Positions 11,219 through 23,890 of a stretch of 64,000 nucleotides of DNA are shown piece by piece. Source of the stretch: Monoplex corrugatus (lineage: Eukaryota > Mollusca > Gastropoda > Littorinimorpha > Ranellidae); contig CM060315.1 of NCBI GenBank assembly GCA_030674185.1, positions 86,008,079 to 86,072,078 on the forward strand, in the 5' to 3' direction. Made by a program: the position numbers and the translations under genes. The notes under the pieces were generated by a model, which ran no database searches, had not been told where the DNA came from, and saw only the letters and a list, made by a program, of their open reading frames with translations. The stretch's first letter is position 1; the number at the start of each line of letters is the position of its first letter.

Positions 11219-13047
11219 ATGGCATTAACCACTCACGAGAAGAAGAGCAACGTCTGCAGAAGATGGCTGTATGGTTTGATCATATTGGTGTTGATAGTAT
11301 CGTCATTATCAGGAGACAATCAAGTTCAGAATGATATGGACAACGCAGGCACTGAAAATTCAACGAAAAAAGAAATCGTTTTATCTGAGGAAACCAACGA
11401 CCAGTCAAGTTTCGTTCCAACTATCAATTATACGGGTGTTGATATTTTTACGAGCGACAGAGGGAACATCGGTCTTTCATTCAGTGGTACCAATCCACCT
11501 TTCTTCGTTTCCACTGCGTCTCATACACTGAGTGATAGAGGCCAGTCTTTATCGTCCTTAACAGAATACAACACATTGGGTGATACAAGTCTTCAGTTTT
11601 CAGACTTCACACAGTCTAACACAGTCAGCTGGACCACCCCCACAAGCTTTCTACCAGCAGATGATACACACAACTGCAATCTATGCAGCTGGACTCGTGC
11701 CTACAACCACACCATACTTCTTGAAAATACGGAGGGCCGTGTGGAGTGGACTGAGCCCGCCAAGAGTTGTTGGTGTATCCATGAACGTTCCTGGCACATC
11801 ACGAATGCCGATGAGAACCAAGGTGTAATTCTACACTTCACTCACTTCACTCTAAAATGGTATGAACGTCTTGAAGTGTACAAAGGAGATCAGCGCACTA
11901 AAGACACGTTGCTGTTTCGACATCCTGACCTAACAAATGCAGTTTTTCTATTGCCATATCGTGCCATTTCTGTGTGGGTCAGGACCATGCCCTGGCCTTT
12001 CTTTACCGTAGAAAATGCCCCGTCCAGCTTCAGTCTCAATTACTCCATCCATCCTCTGCATCTCATGCCTAAAGCTTTATCACATACAAACATGACGTTC
12101 ACACGCCTGGCTCCTCTGGTTGCAAAAGCTGTTTTGTATGACTGTTCTGCTGCCACCGTCCCTGCCTATATCCTGTGTGACAAGGTGCAGCAGTGTGTTG
12201 GGGGAGAGGATGAACCTGTTGACTGTCCATACAGGTCTGTCTCATGTGGTCATCCCTGGTTTCTCCACCATGACCGCTGTCTTCAAGTTATTACATCTAC
12301 GAAGGACATGGCTCAGCCTTGTAACCACCAGTCCGGCTGCAAACTGGCAGTCCTACCAAAGCCTGCAGAACGTAAGAGTTTAGGTCATATGATAGCACGT
12401 ACTGGCATTTCACCTGTTTGCCTCATTGTCGGTTTGACTTATAAGCGTATAAATAGTAAATCTGTACAAATAAAATCACAATATCAACACATATGGCAAT
12501 GGGGACAGGGAATCATGAGTCATGGGGAACAGCCACTACCAGGCATGGTGTTCAACTCAAAATTTGCTCTTTTCTTCTCACATGGAGATGTATCAACAAG
12601 AACGTTGTATGGATCTGAATGTGACTACAACACCACAATGACTGGTTTTCTCTACATGAAGAAAAATGTTAATTCTATTGACCAGACAGCTGAAATTCCA
12701 CGCTCTGTCAGACTCAGTTTCAACGGCACACATAATACCAGCACAATAACCTCACCATCCACTGTTTCATTTTATACGCACTCACTGAAATACTGCACGG
12801 ATGGTTCTTTCGTACTCCGTTTTCAGCAGTGTCCCAAGACAAACAAAGCGCTGTCATGGTCTCCCAATAACTTCAAACTGTTTCACTGCACGCTAGGGGG
12901 TCCAGTTCACTACGCTTTGGTATGTGATGGCCACAGTGATTGTAAGGATGGCAGTGATGAGACAGGCTGTGCCATTCCCACAGACATCTCCATACTTCAG
13001 TCCTACCATGTCTGTACCAATGGACAACTCATACCACTCACAAAAGA
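11219..13047 (+). CDS. Host gene exon 1: CUB-LDLa-CTLD-LDLa extracellular protein
   Basis: I chose the ATG at 11219 because it places a hydrophobic segment (residues 16-32, WLYGLIILVLIVSSLSG) at the N terminus as a signal peptide or anchor; the in-frame ATG at 11117 adds 34 unremarkable residues. A Ser/Thr/Asn-rich linker follows to about 150. Next come a CUB-like domain (about 153-276, with an ERLEVYKGD motif), LDLa-1 (309-336), a C-type-lectin-like domain (343-482, CLIVGL and IWQWGQG), LDLa-2 (557-584, CDGHSDCKDGSDETGC, all calcium-binding acids present) and the start of LDLa-3 (from 599). The exon ends at a strong donor, AAAGA|GTATGT. The open frame runs on to a TAA at 13082, but splicing to 16987 completes LDLa-3 in phase. 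Likely secreted or cell-surface; ligand unknown. Confidence 0.82.
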
Positions 13048-13084
13048 GTATGTACCTGGAAATTATTTTGATTGCTTAAATTAA

Positions 13085-13597
13085 GAAGCATATAATTAGT
13101 ATAATTACAATTACTGTTCTAACCATATCAATGTATACTTAGTAAAAAAAACAGTTTTCTTTGCTCACAGTAACTGAATGCGAGGGCTTGAGATTGGTCA
13201 ACAAGCGAATGTGAACAATACTACATGTTCAAATCCCTCTTCCTTTCAATCATCAGATTGGAAGCAGTATTAAATTTTGCGATCGCTCCTTACTGCTTAG
13301 AGATTCATAGATTGAGAGCAACACTACATTTTGAAATATCTTTTCCTTTTAGATATAATAAATCATCAACAAGTTTCACGATGACTGTGGACATCTGAAG
13401 CTGTGATCAGTTTTAGACACAGACAATAATCTGTCTCAGAGAATGATATAATGATGCTTACAGGCAATATCTGAAAGGTTTCAACTTTTCTTCGGCTTTC
13501 AGTTCTTGTAGTCTTTATTTAATCAAAATATGACCGGGGAGTTCAGTTGTATTCAGTTTTTCTAAATGTTTTCTATTTGATTTACATGTAGATCATC
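13085..13597. other. Intron 1, no feature recognised
   Basis: AT-rich intronic sequence with no domain-bearing frame. The RTE-like copy d starts at its right end. Confidence 0.5.
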
Positions 13598-16200
13598 ACA
13601 TCACGTGCCCTGCCACATGGCGTTGGCGATCGTGGCCCTCCATACGAATCTATCCTTTGTCGGCAAGCACATCTCCCACCCTCTCTATTTTCATCTACTC
13701 TGCAAGTCCGTCCAACGTTTACTCATTGGGTTTACCTGATGCTTTTTTCCCTTCAGCTTTCCTGTTGTAACCAGGTGCTTTAATTTCTCTTGCCTCATAA
13801 AATGTTGCTTGTCTTTTCCTAATCTTCTTCATTAATGTTCTTACTGTGTCCGCCTATTCAAGATTGTCTCATTTGTTTTCTTTGCTGTCCATAGAACATT
13901 CTTCTTAGGCACTACATTTCAGCTGTCTCACTCTTGTTCTGAATTTGCATGTTGACTGTCCATGCTTCACATATGTACCACAATATCGGTTCTATATAAC
14001 ACTGAAGAGTTCTCTTCCTGAAGTTGGTTGATAGGCATTTGTTGGCAAGAACTCTTTTCGTTTTCTTAAATGCTGTTTTAGCGTGGCTGCTTCTGCTGGA
14101 TATTTCTAATGTGCGTCTGCCGTCTGGTGAGATGACTGTTCCCAAATATTCAAACTTATCAACGTGTCTTAATGTTGTACCATTTGCTGTAATTTTGCAT
14201 GAGGGGATTTCTTGCTATTCAGCTCCAGCCCTGTATTTGTGTTTTCCATTTCTACTATATTCACAAGATTTTGTAGGTCTGTTTCATTTTCTGCAACAAG
14301 AACGGTGTCATCGGCATAACAAAGTTTATTTATCATTTTTACTTCAACCTTTATCCCAGGATATTCTTCTACGTTTCTCATGATAGTTTCGCTGTAAATT
14401 GAAAACAAATCTGGTGACAAAACACATCCCTGCTTAACCCTTCTTAACCTTTTCTACTCTCATTGCTACTGTTTGTTCCCAATACATGTTCCTCATTATT
14501 CTTAGATCCTTTCCACCAACATTAAGTCTTTTTAGTGGATTGATCAATTCTTTGTGTCTTGCCCGATTAAAAGCCTTGGTAAAATCAACAAAACATAATA
14601 ATCTTTATTGAACTCAATTGATCTTTCTACGAAAGTTCTTCGGATGTAGATGGCATTAATAGTTCCTTTCCCTTCGGCAAATCCACACTGTTCTTCTGCT
14701 ATTTCTTTTTGATTCATCATGATTATTCTTAAGATTTATGTGTCTCATCAAGCTGAATGTATGATGGAGTTGGCATTCTCAGCCCATGCTTTCGTTGGAA
14801 GTGCAATGAAAATTGATTCTGACATATCTCAAGGGTTTTTTCCGGTGTCATAGATTTCATTTAGGAGGACTTATTTTTACAATACCAAATGCATCTAGAG
14901 CCTCACTATTTTCTAAGTAAAATTATATGAGCCTGGGACTTCGGGTTTCATCTTTTTCAACGCTACTCTTTTTCTTTCATTTCAGTGTTCTTTCTTATGG
15001 TGTGTTCTTCCTCTCTGCCATCGTCAAAAAGGTCTTTAACGTACTCTACCCATCTATCTAATATTTTGTCTTTTTCCATTATAATCGTACCATCTTTAGA
15101 TTTTAAGCAATCACTTGATGTGCACGTCTTACTCCTGTGGATAATTTTTTTCAATGCTTCTGTCATAAACTAGGATCTGTTTTGTATCGGTCTTCTATTC
15201 CTTAGCTTCACTGCACATAATTCTGATTTCCTTATGAATCTTTTGTATTGTTTCTCTTTTCCTTTAGCCCTCCTCCCTTCTTTTGTCATCCAGCTCCTCT
15301 TTGCTTTATCTTTCAAATCTAGAGATTTCTTCACAAGCTTCATTGATTGACTTTCTTGTTTTTGTCCATTGTTCCTCACTGTCACCAACGTCCTCCAACG
15401 TCCTCCAGAGCACTAAATTTGTTTGAACATATACGTGAAATTTTGCACGAGTCGATTCACCTGTTTTTGAGAGTCCAAGATTTAGTTTGATGTTACTTTT
15501 GGTTTGTTTTCTTCTCTTTAGTTTCAGCTTAAATCTTCCCATTACCTTCTGTTACAGTCGGCGCATGGTAATGTTTTTGCTATAAACAAAGAATGTCTAA
15601 GTCTTTTATTTATCAGGTTGTACTCGATTGGATTTCTTGTACTGTCTCCTGGATTCATCCATGTCAATTTTATTTTGTTATGTTGCTCAAACTAAGTGTT
15701 TCCTACCATGATTTCAGTTACTTGTGCACACTCAACACGTTTCTCTCCCCTTTTAAAACGTGTGCCAAGGCCATGATCTCCCGCTGTGTCATCTACGTTT
15801 TCCTGTCCCATTCTAGCATTAAAATCTTCCATTATTATTATAGTGTCCTGTGACTTACACTGAACCTTGGCTGTCTCTAATTCTTCATAGAAGTTGTCAG
15901 GTTCTTCCTCAGTATTTGCGGAAGTTGGTACATATACTTGGATGATGTTGATATCAAATGGCTTGCCCAGTGTCCTTTGACAGACTGTGACTTGTCACTG
16001 TCCATCATCATACCTACTCCTTTTTCATGTGTTTCCACCAGAATATATAATTTTATGCTTGATTGATATTATCATGCATTCCCCCTTCCATTTCACTTCC
16101 CCTATTGATGTTAAGCCTTTCCATCTCTACATTGACATTTTCTATTTTCCTTTTTTCAGTAAGTTCTTACATTCCGAGTAACAATTTTTGATATATGTTT
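13598..16200 (-). mobile_element. RTE-like LINE copy d, near full length but decayed
   Basis: The 3' end lies at about 13600 (GTGCCCTGCCACATGGCG). Reading leftward through the minus strand one sees the C-terminal tail, the catalytic LCYADDTVLVAEN (around 14300), the RT start, the EN-RT linker, and an EN remnant near 15900-16030 (SGGNTHEKGVGMMM-like in broken frames). Many stops and indels. It sits in intron 1, antisense to the host gene. Confidence 0.8.
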
Positions 16201-16249
16201 TTTAATCTAATCGCAGTAGCTTGATGCCGATCGAGTGTTACCAGCACAG

Positions 16250-16980
16250 CAAGACATTCTCTACTTGATGAAGGTGCCCTATATGAGCCCCTGTTTAGGT
16301 CGTTTAGTTTTCTTTTCTTTCGGCTGGCCATAATACTTGTACTTGGGAGGATATCATGGCGGTTTCACGTTGCCTTCACTGCTTTGTACAGACTCTCTGC
16401 CAGCCTTTGTCGTTCCCATGACTACCCACAAGGCAGTGCGAGGTGATTTTTTTTGTCAGGATTTACTCGCTTAGCCTTGGTCTCTCCCGAGGAATCCACA
16501 AGCCAGTGGTGATTTTATGTTAGGATTTACTCATTAGCCATTTTCTCACCCGAGACACCCACAACGCAGTGGTGCTATTTACACATAGGTAGGGGTCTGG
16601 TTCGTGGGCACCAGGGCATGTCCACACGTCAGTGGGCCTATGTGTTGCACGGCTGGATGCCAGATCTCCTTTAAGTCCCTGAGTCTGTGAGATGCTAAGT
16701 TACCGTGGTCGTAACGGGGAGGCACAACGTAGGGCTTGGTGATGGAGAGGATATGTACTGACACAGAAGAGCCTTACACACTCTGCTCTCCTTTTCGCAC
16801 AGCTGCAAGCAGTGACAGCGAGCGATGCAGGCTGAAAGCAAGAGGTGTCAAGCACACACTCACTAGCCAACACAACAGTCGTGTCACATCAGCCTGACGC
16901 GCTTGATTTAGATAGGCTGCGAGCTTCAGTCACTTTTGAAATGAACTTGAGAATAAACTTCAACTTCAAAATTGTGGTTT
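16250..16980. repeat. Unassigned region with imperfect ~65-bp tandem units
   Basis: At 16430-16590 three imperfect units share GCAGTG/CCAGTGGTGATTTT, AGGATTTACTC and CTCxCCCGAG followed by CCACAA. They may be the upstream untranslated part of a minus-strand LINE, but no conserved protein is visible. Confidence 0.4.
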
Positions 16981-16986
16981 CTGCAG

Positions 16987-17138
16987 GAATTACGAATGTG
17001 ATGGTACCCCAGACTGTCTGGACCAAAGTGACGAGCGTCTGTGTACCACGTGCACAGAAGGACAGATTCTGTGTCCTGGCTTTGGCTGTCGACCTCCCAG
17101 TTACGCTGATTTCCTGACCTGTACCTCATCTGACACAG
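16987..17138 (+). CDS. Host gene exon 2: second half of LDLa-3
   Basis: The acceptor is TTTCTGCAG|GAATTAC. The final GA of exon 1 plus G gives Glu, and the frame continues ENYECDGTPDCLDQSDERLC, completing the LDLa module opened by CTNGQLIPLTK in exon 1. The Cys spacing and the acidic DxxDxSDE set are right. A Cys-rich linker follows (TTCTEGQILCPGFGC). The donor is GACACAG|GTGAAG, leaving phase 1. The exact phase fit across a 3.9-kb intron is the best single evidence that these exons belong together. Confidence 0.78.
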
Positions 17139-17394
17139 GTGAAGTCAGAACTCAGAACACGTTTATTTGCAATGAAAACCCAGACTATGGCGATAAGATA
17201 CAGACTGGTTGTGATAAGCAAACAAAACAGTTAATGATTTGAACAGTTAATGAATTCAATAGCTGATAAGTTGAAATAACAGTTAATGATTTCAACAATT
17301 AATGCATTTAACAGTATAACTTAAAGTTTAGCAGTTAATGGTTTGAACTATTAATGACTTAAGTCAACATAACAGTTAATGATTTCACAGTTTG

Positions 17395-17567
17395 CATTAT
17401 TATCATAATCATCACCATCATCATCATCATCATCACTATCATTATCATCACCATCACCACCACCACCACCATCATCATCATTATTATCATTATCATCATC
17501 ATCATCACCACATCATCATCACAATTATTATCATCACCGTCACCACCACCACCACCATCATCGTCAC

Positions 17568-17617
<50 letters not shown>

Positions 17618-17816
17618 CCACCACCTCCACCACCACCATCATCATTATCATCTTCATTATCATCAACGTTATCATCGTCGTCATCATCATCATCATCACC
17701 ATCGTCGTCGTCGTCAATGTCATCATCATTGTCGTTGTCAACGTCATCATCATCGTCGTTGTCAAGTCGTCGCGTCCGTCGTCCGTCGTCATCATCATCA
17801 TCATCATCAGTGGTCA
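17395..17816. repeat. (ATC/ACC)n trinucleotide array
   Basis: About 420 bp of ATC, ACC and GTC trinucleotides, read as poly-His, Ile/Thr or poly-Asp in the different frames. The RTE-like elements end in ATC repeats, so this may be an expanded LINE tail; no LINE body adjoins it. Confidence 0.95.
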
Positions 17817-17904
17817 TGTAAGTGAACGAGTTAATTAGAATCTTGCAGTTTTCTGAATGCAGGCAATCAGAGACAATGCTGCAGGGTGTTCTCTTGGAAA
17901 TGGT

Positions 17905-18245
17905 CTTCCTTTCAGGAACAAAGAAAAACAAAAGTAGAATCAGAACGCTTAACAATATTTGTGACAGGTTGAAATGTTCGTCCCACAGGCCTTTGTCCAA
18001 CATGTACAAAAGACAACAAAGATTAAATGCGCATCCGGTGATAGAAAAAAGTAGTTAACTTCCCTGACGTGTTTTCACGAATTGTGCATTTTTTCCTTTT
18101 ATTGTCTTTGGTATGTGTTTTAGAAAGGCTAGTTGGCCCAAAATTTGCGTTTGTGTTGGTAATGTTCTGGATCTATTTTTGTGCATTTGTGGTTTCCTAC
18201 TTGCTTGAAAGCTGGCAGTCACTTTGTTTTAGAGTCTTCATCTTT
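17905..18245. repeat. Dispersed repeat P, diverged head-to-head pair
   Basis: The left arm has TAGAATCAGAACGCTTAACA and CCCACAGGCCTTTGTCC. The right arm, in opposite orientation, has GGCTAGTTGGCCCAAAATTT, GTGGTTTCCTACTTGCTTGA and GGCAGTCACTTTGTTTTAGA. This repeats the arrangement of the clearer pair at 32525-32858, with much more divergence. Confidence 0.5.
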
Positions 18246-18879
18246 CTTTCTTGTTGTTGTTTTTGTTATTGTTATTTTATTCGGTTGGTTATGATGGTGG
18301 TTTCCTCTTTCTTTCAAACTTTGAAAATGCCAGTCTTCACTTAGACACAACTGTTGGTGCAGATCTTTAACTAATACTATTATTGTTACGTTATTTGTAT
18401 AGTATTCCAACTATCATCCAGCACAGCAACTGAAGATCAAGAACAAAGGAAGAAGCATACAAAAAGTCTTTTGTATTAATATTTACATGAGTGTTATCTC
18501 AATTATATCCTTTCAAATTCATAACTGGAGCCAAGGGAACAATAAAAGCAAATTGTGAAACATTCATTTCCAGTAAGTAAAAGGTTAGTCCAAGAGGCTA
18601 AACAGTTGCTTTTTAAAATACCATATTACCTCTTTTATTTAATAAGAACAAAGGAAAACAAATTAGCTCATCACATGCATCAATCACGTGGTCGAGGAGC
18701 TTTCTTTCAATACAACCCTCGTGATCTCAGAACTAGATAATACACACACAACAAAAGTACCGACATCTCAGAACCATCCTGTCGTAAAGATTAATTCACA
18801 AAGTATGATCAAAACCCCCCCTACATCACAAAAACCTTTCTTCAATATCCTGTGTCAGCTGTCTTAAATGTTTTTTGGT
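18246..18879. other. Intron 2, no gene recognised
   Basis: AT-rich sequence without conserved frames. Confidence 0.45.
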
Positions 18880-21180
18880 CATCATCATCAAGTGCCCTGC
18901 GGCATGGCTTTGGCGATCATAGCCCTCCATATGCATCTATCCCTTTTCGCCGCAAGCACATCTTCCACCCTCTCTGTCCTCGGCCACCCTGCAAGTCCGT
19001 CCAATATTTTCTCCTCGGGTCTACCTGGTGTTCTCTTTCCCTCCAGCTTTCCTGTTGTGACCAGGTGCTCCAATTCCCCTTTCCTCATAAAATGGCCTGA
19101 AAATGTTGCCTGTCTTTTCCTAATCTTCTTTATCAATGATATTCTTGTGTCTGCCTCCTTTAAAATTGTCTCGTTTGTTTTCTTTGCTGTCCATGGAACT
19201 CTCAACATTCTTCTTAGAAACCACATATCAGCTGCCTCAATCTTGTTCTGGCTTTGCTTGTTGACTGTCCACGCCTCACAACCGTATAACATTATCGGTT
19301 GTATATAACATTCAAGAACTCTCTTAATAGATAGGCATTTGTTGGCAAGAATGCTTTTCATCTTCTTGAATGCTGTTTTGGCCTGGCGGATTCTGCTGTC
19401 TATTTCTGATGTGCATCTGCCGTCTGGTGAGATGACTGTTCCCAGATATTTAAACTTATCAACCTGTCTCAAAGTTGTGCCATTTGCTGTTATTTTGCAT
19501 GAGGGGATTTCATGTTTTTTTTTTTTTTACTGATTACCATGACTTCAGCCTTCTTGCTATTTAGCTCCAACCAATTATTTTTGCTTTCTATTTCTATTAT
19601 ATTCACAAGATCTTCTAGGTCCCTTTCATTTTCTGCAATCAATACGGTGTCATCTGCGTATCGAACGTTGTTTATCATTTTTCCTCCAACCTTTATCCCA
19701 GGGCATTCTTCTAGGTTTCTCATGATGTTTTCGCTGTAAAGTGAAAACAAATCTGGTGACAGAACACAACCCTGCCTGACCCCTCTTTTAATATTTTTGA
19801 AAAGAGCTTATACCGTTTTCTATTCTCATTCCTGCTGTTTGTTCCCAATACATATTTCTGATTATTCGTGAATCTTTTCCATCAATATTGAGTCTTTCTA
19901 GTTGGGTTGATCAATTCTACACGTCTTACCCGATCGAAAGCTTTGATATAATCAACAAAGCATAAATATGAATTCTTATTCAATTCGGTTGACCTGTCTA
20001 TAATAGTTCTTATGATGTATATGGCATTAATAGTTCCTTTCCCTTCCACAAACCCACACTGTTCTTCTGCTGTTTCTCTTTTGATTCTATTCCTTGTCCT
20101 CATCATGATTATTCTTGATAGGATTCTTGTCACATGACTTATCAAGCTGATTGTACGATGGAGTTCGCATTCTATAGTTCCTGTTTTCTTGGGAAGCGTA
20201 ATGAAAATTGATTTTGACATGTCTTTGGGGATTTTTCCGGTGTCATAAATTTCATTTAGGAGGACTGTTATTTTCTCAATGCCGATTTCCTTCAGGGCTT
20301 CAGTCATTTCTGTGGTATCATTGTCTGGTCCTGGGGCTTTTCCTGGTTTCATCACTTTCAATGCTGCTCTAGTTTCATCTTTCATTATAAGTGGTCCTAC
20401 AACGTTCTTTTTCTTATGTTCTTCGTTTCTGTTGTCGTCAAAAAGGTCTTTAATGTACTCTTCCCATCTGTCTAATATTTTGTCTATTTCCCTGATAATC
20501 TTACCATCTTTCGATTTTAAGCAACCAGTTTATGTGCTTGTCTTTTTCGTATGAGCAATTTCTTCAGAGTTTCTGCACACAACTTAAGGAGCTGTTTTGT
20601 GTCGGTCTTCTATTTCTTTGCATTTTGTTTTCAGCCAAGCTTCCTTAGCTTCGTTGCAACTTATCTTGATTTCCTTGTTTATCGTTTTGTTTTTTCCTCT
20701 TTTCCCTTTGCCTTCCTCCGTTTTGCCATCAAGCCTAAAATTTTTTTTGTCATCCAGTTCTTTTTTGCTTTTCTTTCAACTCTAGGGATTTCTTCACAAG
20801 CTTCAATTATCGACTTTCTCATCTTTGTCCATTGTTCCTCACTGTCACCAACGTCCTCCAGAGCAATGAATTTGTTTGAACCTGTACGTCAATTTTTTCA
20901 TGAATTGATTCACCTGTCTTTAAGAATCCCAGATTTAGTTTGATGTAACCTTTGGTCGGTTTTTTCTTCTTCTTTAGTTTCAGCCTAAATTTCCCCATTA
21001 CAGGATTGTGGTCACTGTCTCAGTCTGCGCCTGATAGAGTTTTCGCTATCAGTAAAGAATTTCTAAAATCTTTTATTTATCAGGATGTGATCATTTGATT
21101 TTTTGTACTATCTGCTGAAATCATCCATATCCATTTTCTTCTGTTAGGCTGCTCGAACCACGTGTTTCCTACTATGAATT
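18880..21180 (-). mobile_element. RTE-like LINE copy e
   Basis: The ATC tail and GTGCCCTGCGGCATGGC mark the 3' end at about 18885. Minus-strand frames give, from 5' to 3': an EN C-terminal remnant near 21000, the linker, the RT start (GKAPGPDNDTTEM, LPKKTGTIECELHRT), FVEGKGTINAIYIIRTI, FVDYIKAFDRVR, the catalytic VRYADDTVLIAEN (19490-19750) and the tail GRPEEKILDGLAGW (18888-19472). A few frameshifts separate long open stretches, so it is one of the better-preserved copies. It sits in intron 2, antisense. Confidence 0.9.
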
Positions 21181-21820
21181 CATAACAGGGAAAATATCAA
21201 AGTACCAACAGATTATTCATACAAACATTGTTAGTACACAGCAAACACACAAATACACACACAATCTGGTAGCAATACATGGAGAACACGCCAAGTACTG
21301 AGGTACACACACAATCTGGTGGCAATGTATGGATATAATTGTCAAGAAATCAGCAGACAACATAGCATTACCGGAGCTTCTGATGCCCATGTATTAAAAT
21401 CTCCATGTTTGAAAACGATATCGCTGACATCTATCGAATAGTTACGCGACACACATATTTAATCATCAGACGACAAGAAGAATTTATGTCTTGTGATCAT
21501 CTTTACTTTCCTGATTCTGGAGGTAACTTTATGTTGAAAACAACAACAACAAAAGCAACAAACTACCACCGCCACCAGGAACAACAATAAAATGAAATGC
21601 TAAGTGGTTCATAATTAAAACAATACTTTGAATCACAATTCTGCCCAAAAACTTTCCGCCTAGTCAACTTTCTCTGTTAGTCAGATATTCAAAGAGTACA
21701 ACTGTCTGGTATGTCTGCTCCAAGCGTTAAGTGATATCGAACAAAGAATCAGTAAAATATAAATATTTTAATACGATAATACGTATTTCTGTGAATGATC
21801 TGTACTTTCTTTTTTTTCAG

Positions 21821-21871
21821 ACAAAACTGAAATATTGTTTATGACGGACATTCGATTTCCAGACGACGAAG
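21821..21871 (+). CDS. Host gene exon 3 (putative 51-nt linker exon)
   Basis: A strong polypyrimidine acceptor (CTTTCTTTTTTTTCAG) precedes 51 open bases ending GACGAAG|GTTGGT. With the single base carried from exon 2 it reads DKTEILFMTDIRFPDDE and leaves phase 1, exactly what exon 4 needs. There is no domain; it would be a linker before the vWA domain. Because it is short and domainless, it rests on splice signals and phase alone, and exon 2 could also join exon 4 directly. Confidence 0.4.
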
Positions 21872-21879
21872 GTTGGTAA

Positions 21880-22695
21880 AAATCAGGACATGACTAATTA
21901 AACGTGGGGGAGGGGGGGGGGGCACTTCTATTAATTTTTACAATAACATGGCAGTAAGTATCAGCTGATAACATTCATTAAATAGTTTCTTCACTGAGTT
22001 TAGACTATGCACATATCAGTTTACAGACTTCAATACGATCGTAACCGAAAACAAATGTTGTGGTATTTCGTGGGTGTATGATAACAAATCATTGAATGAA
22101 ATGCATTTACTTCTAATTTTACAATGACATACTTCGTGTTTACGTATTTCCCAGCCACAAAGTAACCGTACAAGTGTTTGCCCAGTGTTTATAGAGATAT
22201 GTTAATTCTGTCATACTCTTGCTGGATGAATGTAAATGTACACATATGGTAATACTGGACGCCCTTATTTACTGCACTATGATAATCAGCAACGACAAAA
22301 CTGAGGACGTCGTACGTTTAGAGAATAAATGCCTTTGCATCTTCATACAAGCTGCTTATCCACCAGCAGATGTTGTTATAAATGAAATAAAAAAGGACAC
22401 GGCTTTAAACAATCATATCAGTGAAACAAAGGCCTAGGGGAAGCTATTTGTATCGCCATGTAGTTTTTTTATATATAAAAAAACAGAAATGATTAGGGAA
22501 TGAAACAAGCAACAAGGTTTGTTTTAGACTGCCCCATCTCCTGTACTGTTCATCTATCAGTACCCCCATGCCCCCCACGTCAGCTGTCCAAACACACCTA
22601 AACCCGCAACTGAAGTAACCAACGAGTAGACGTGAAGGCTCAAACGGAACAACTTTTACAGTGCTATGATGGTGAAATGAGGAGCTTGAGTTACG
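21880..22695. other. Intron 3, no gene recognised
   Basis: No conserved frame. It holds a 22-bp AT palindrome at about 22464-22486 and a G run at 21906-21922. Confidence 0.45.
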
Positions 22696-22699
22696 TTCG

Positions 22700-23460
22700 A
22701 ACGGGACGTGTGACTGTTGATTGTGCACTACTTTACTGATAATCCTGGCGTTACTGTGACATGCTGTATGTGACATTTCTGATACATCCGGGCTATTGTG
22801 TGCATTGCTGTATTGTGCATTACTTTCAATACATCTGGCCGTCACTGTGTGACATTGCTGTATTGTGCACTTACTTTCCTGATACATCCTGGCCCGTCTA
22901 CTGTGTGACATTGCTGTATTGTGCACTTACTTTCCTGATACATCTGGCCCGTCTACTGTGTGACATTGCTGTATTGTGCACTTACTTTCCTAATACATCC
23001 TGGCCCGTCTACTGTGTGACATTGCTGTATTGTGCACTTACTTTCCTGATACATCCTGGCCCGTCTACTGTGTGACATTGCTGTATTGTGCACTTACTTT
23101 CCTGATACATCCTGGCCCGTCTACTGTGTGCATGCTGTATTGTGCACTTACTTTCCTAATACATCCTGGCCCGTCTACTGTGTGACATTGCTGTATTGTG
23201 CACTTACTTTCCTAATACATCCTGGCCCGTCTACTGTGTGACATTGCTGTATTGTGCACTTACTTTCCTGATACATCCTGGCCCGTCTACTGTGTGACAT
23301 TGCTGTATTGTGCACTTACTTTCCTGATACATCCTGGCCCGTCTACTGTGTGACATTGCTGTATTGTGCACTTACTTTCCTGATACATCCTGGCCCGTCT
23401 ACTGTGTGGTATGCTGTATTGTGCACTTACTTTCCTAATACATCCTGGCCCGTCTACTAG
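22700..23460. repeat. 56-bp minisatellite, about 13 copies
   Basis: The core unit includes TTACTTTCCTGATACATCC, TGGCCCGTCTACTGTGTGAC and ATTGCTGTATTGTGCAC. From 22871 to 23458 copies are nearly identical, varying G/A in CCTGATAC versus CCTAATAC and with small deletions. The first two or three copies (22700-22870) are degenerate, so growth seems to have been toward the right. Confidence 0.95.
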
Positions 23461-23814
23461 GCGTCACAGACACAGACGTTAGTTATATATGTTAGTTAGA
23501 AAACTTTAACAGCACTCTCAGTGACACTCCGTAAAATGGATAAGAATGGAGGTAAAGAGATTATCAGCTTAACAATTTATTTTTTGATGAAGGCATTGCA
23601 GAACACAAAAAACCTCCGTGTCCGAGAAGATGGACGGATTTATGGCACCACAATAATGTTTCCTGGTCATAAGATTGTCATCATATGATGTCGTTTTATT
23701 GCTCAGATAAGGGAACACATTAGGAAACACATTTTGAAAGAGTAACACCAAACAAATATCCAGCACTGTGCTCTCACACTCGTGTTTTAAATGCATCTAT
23801 GTGCGTATCTGTGA

Positions 23815-23880
23815 ATGTGCACGTGCATGTGCGTGCGTGCGTGCGTGCGTGCGTGTGTGTGTGTGCGCATGTGTGTGTGT
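23815..23880. repeat. GCGT/TG repeat abutting the exon 4 acceptor
   Basis: GTGCGTGCGTGC and GTGTGTGTGTGC repeats end about 10 bp before the splice acceptor CTCCCTACAG at 23881-23890. Confidence 0.9.
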
Positions 23881-23890
23881 CTCCCTACAG

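Noticed and set aside
13048..13084. Exon 1 frame read to the TAA as the gene's end
   Set aside because: It would leave LDLa-3 half finished; a GTATGT donor at 13048 and an in-phase partner at 16987 explain it better.
17359..18009. 216-codon acidic frame with poly-Asp
   Set aside because: It is the ATC/ACC trinucleotide array read in frame, with no conserved flanks.
22464..22486. 22-bp perfect palindrome as a regulatory site
   Set aside because: It is low-complexity T/A sequence and could arise by chance.
22444..22926. 160-codon minus-strand frame
   Set aside because: Half of it is the minisatellite antisense strand; the rest has no motif.
22700..23460. CRISPR-like array
   Set aside because: The supposed spacers are themselves identical; it is a plain 56-bp tandem repeat.
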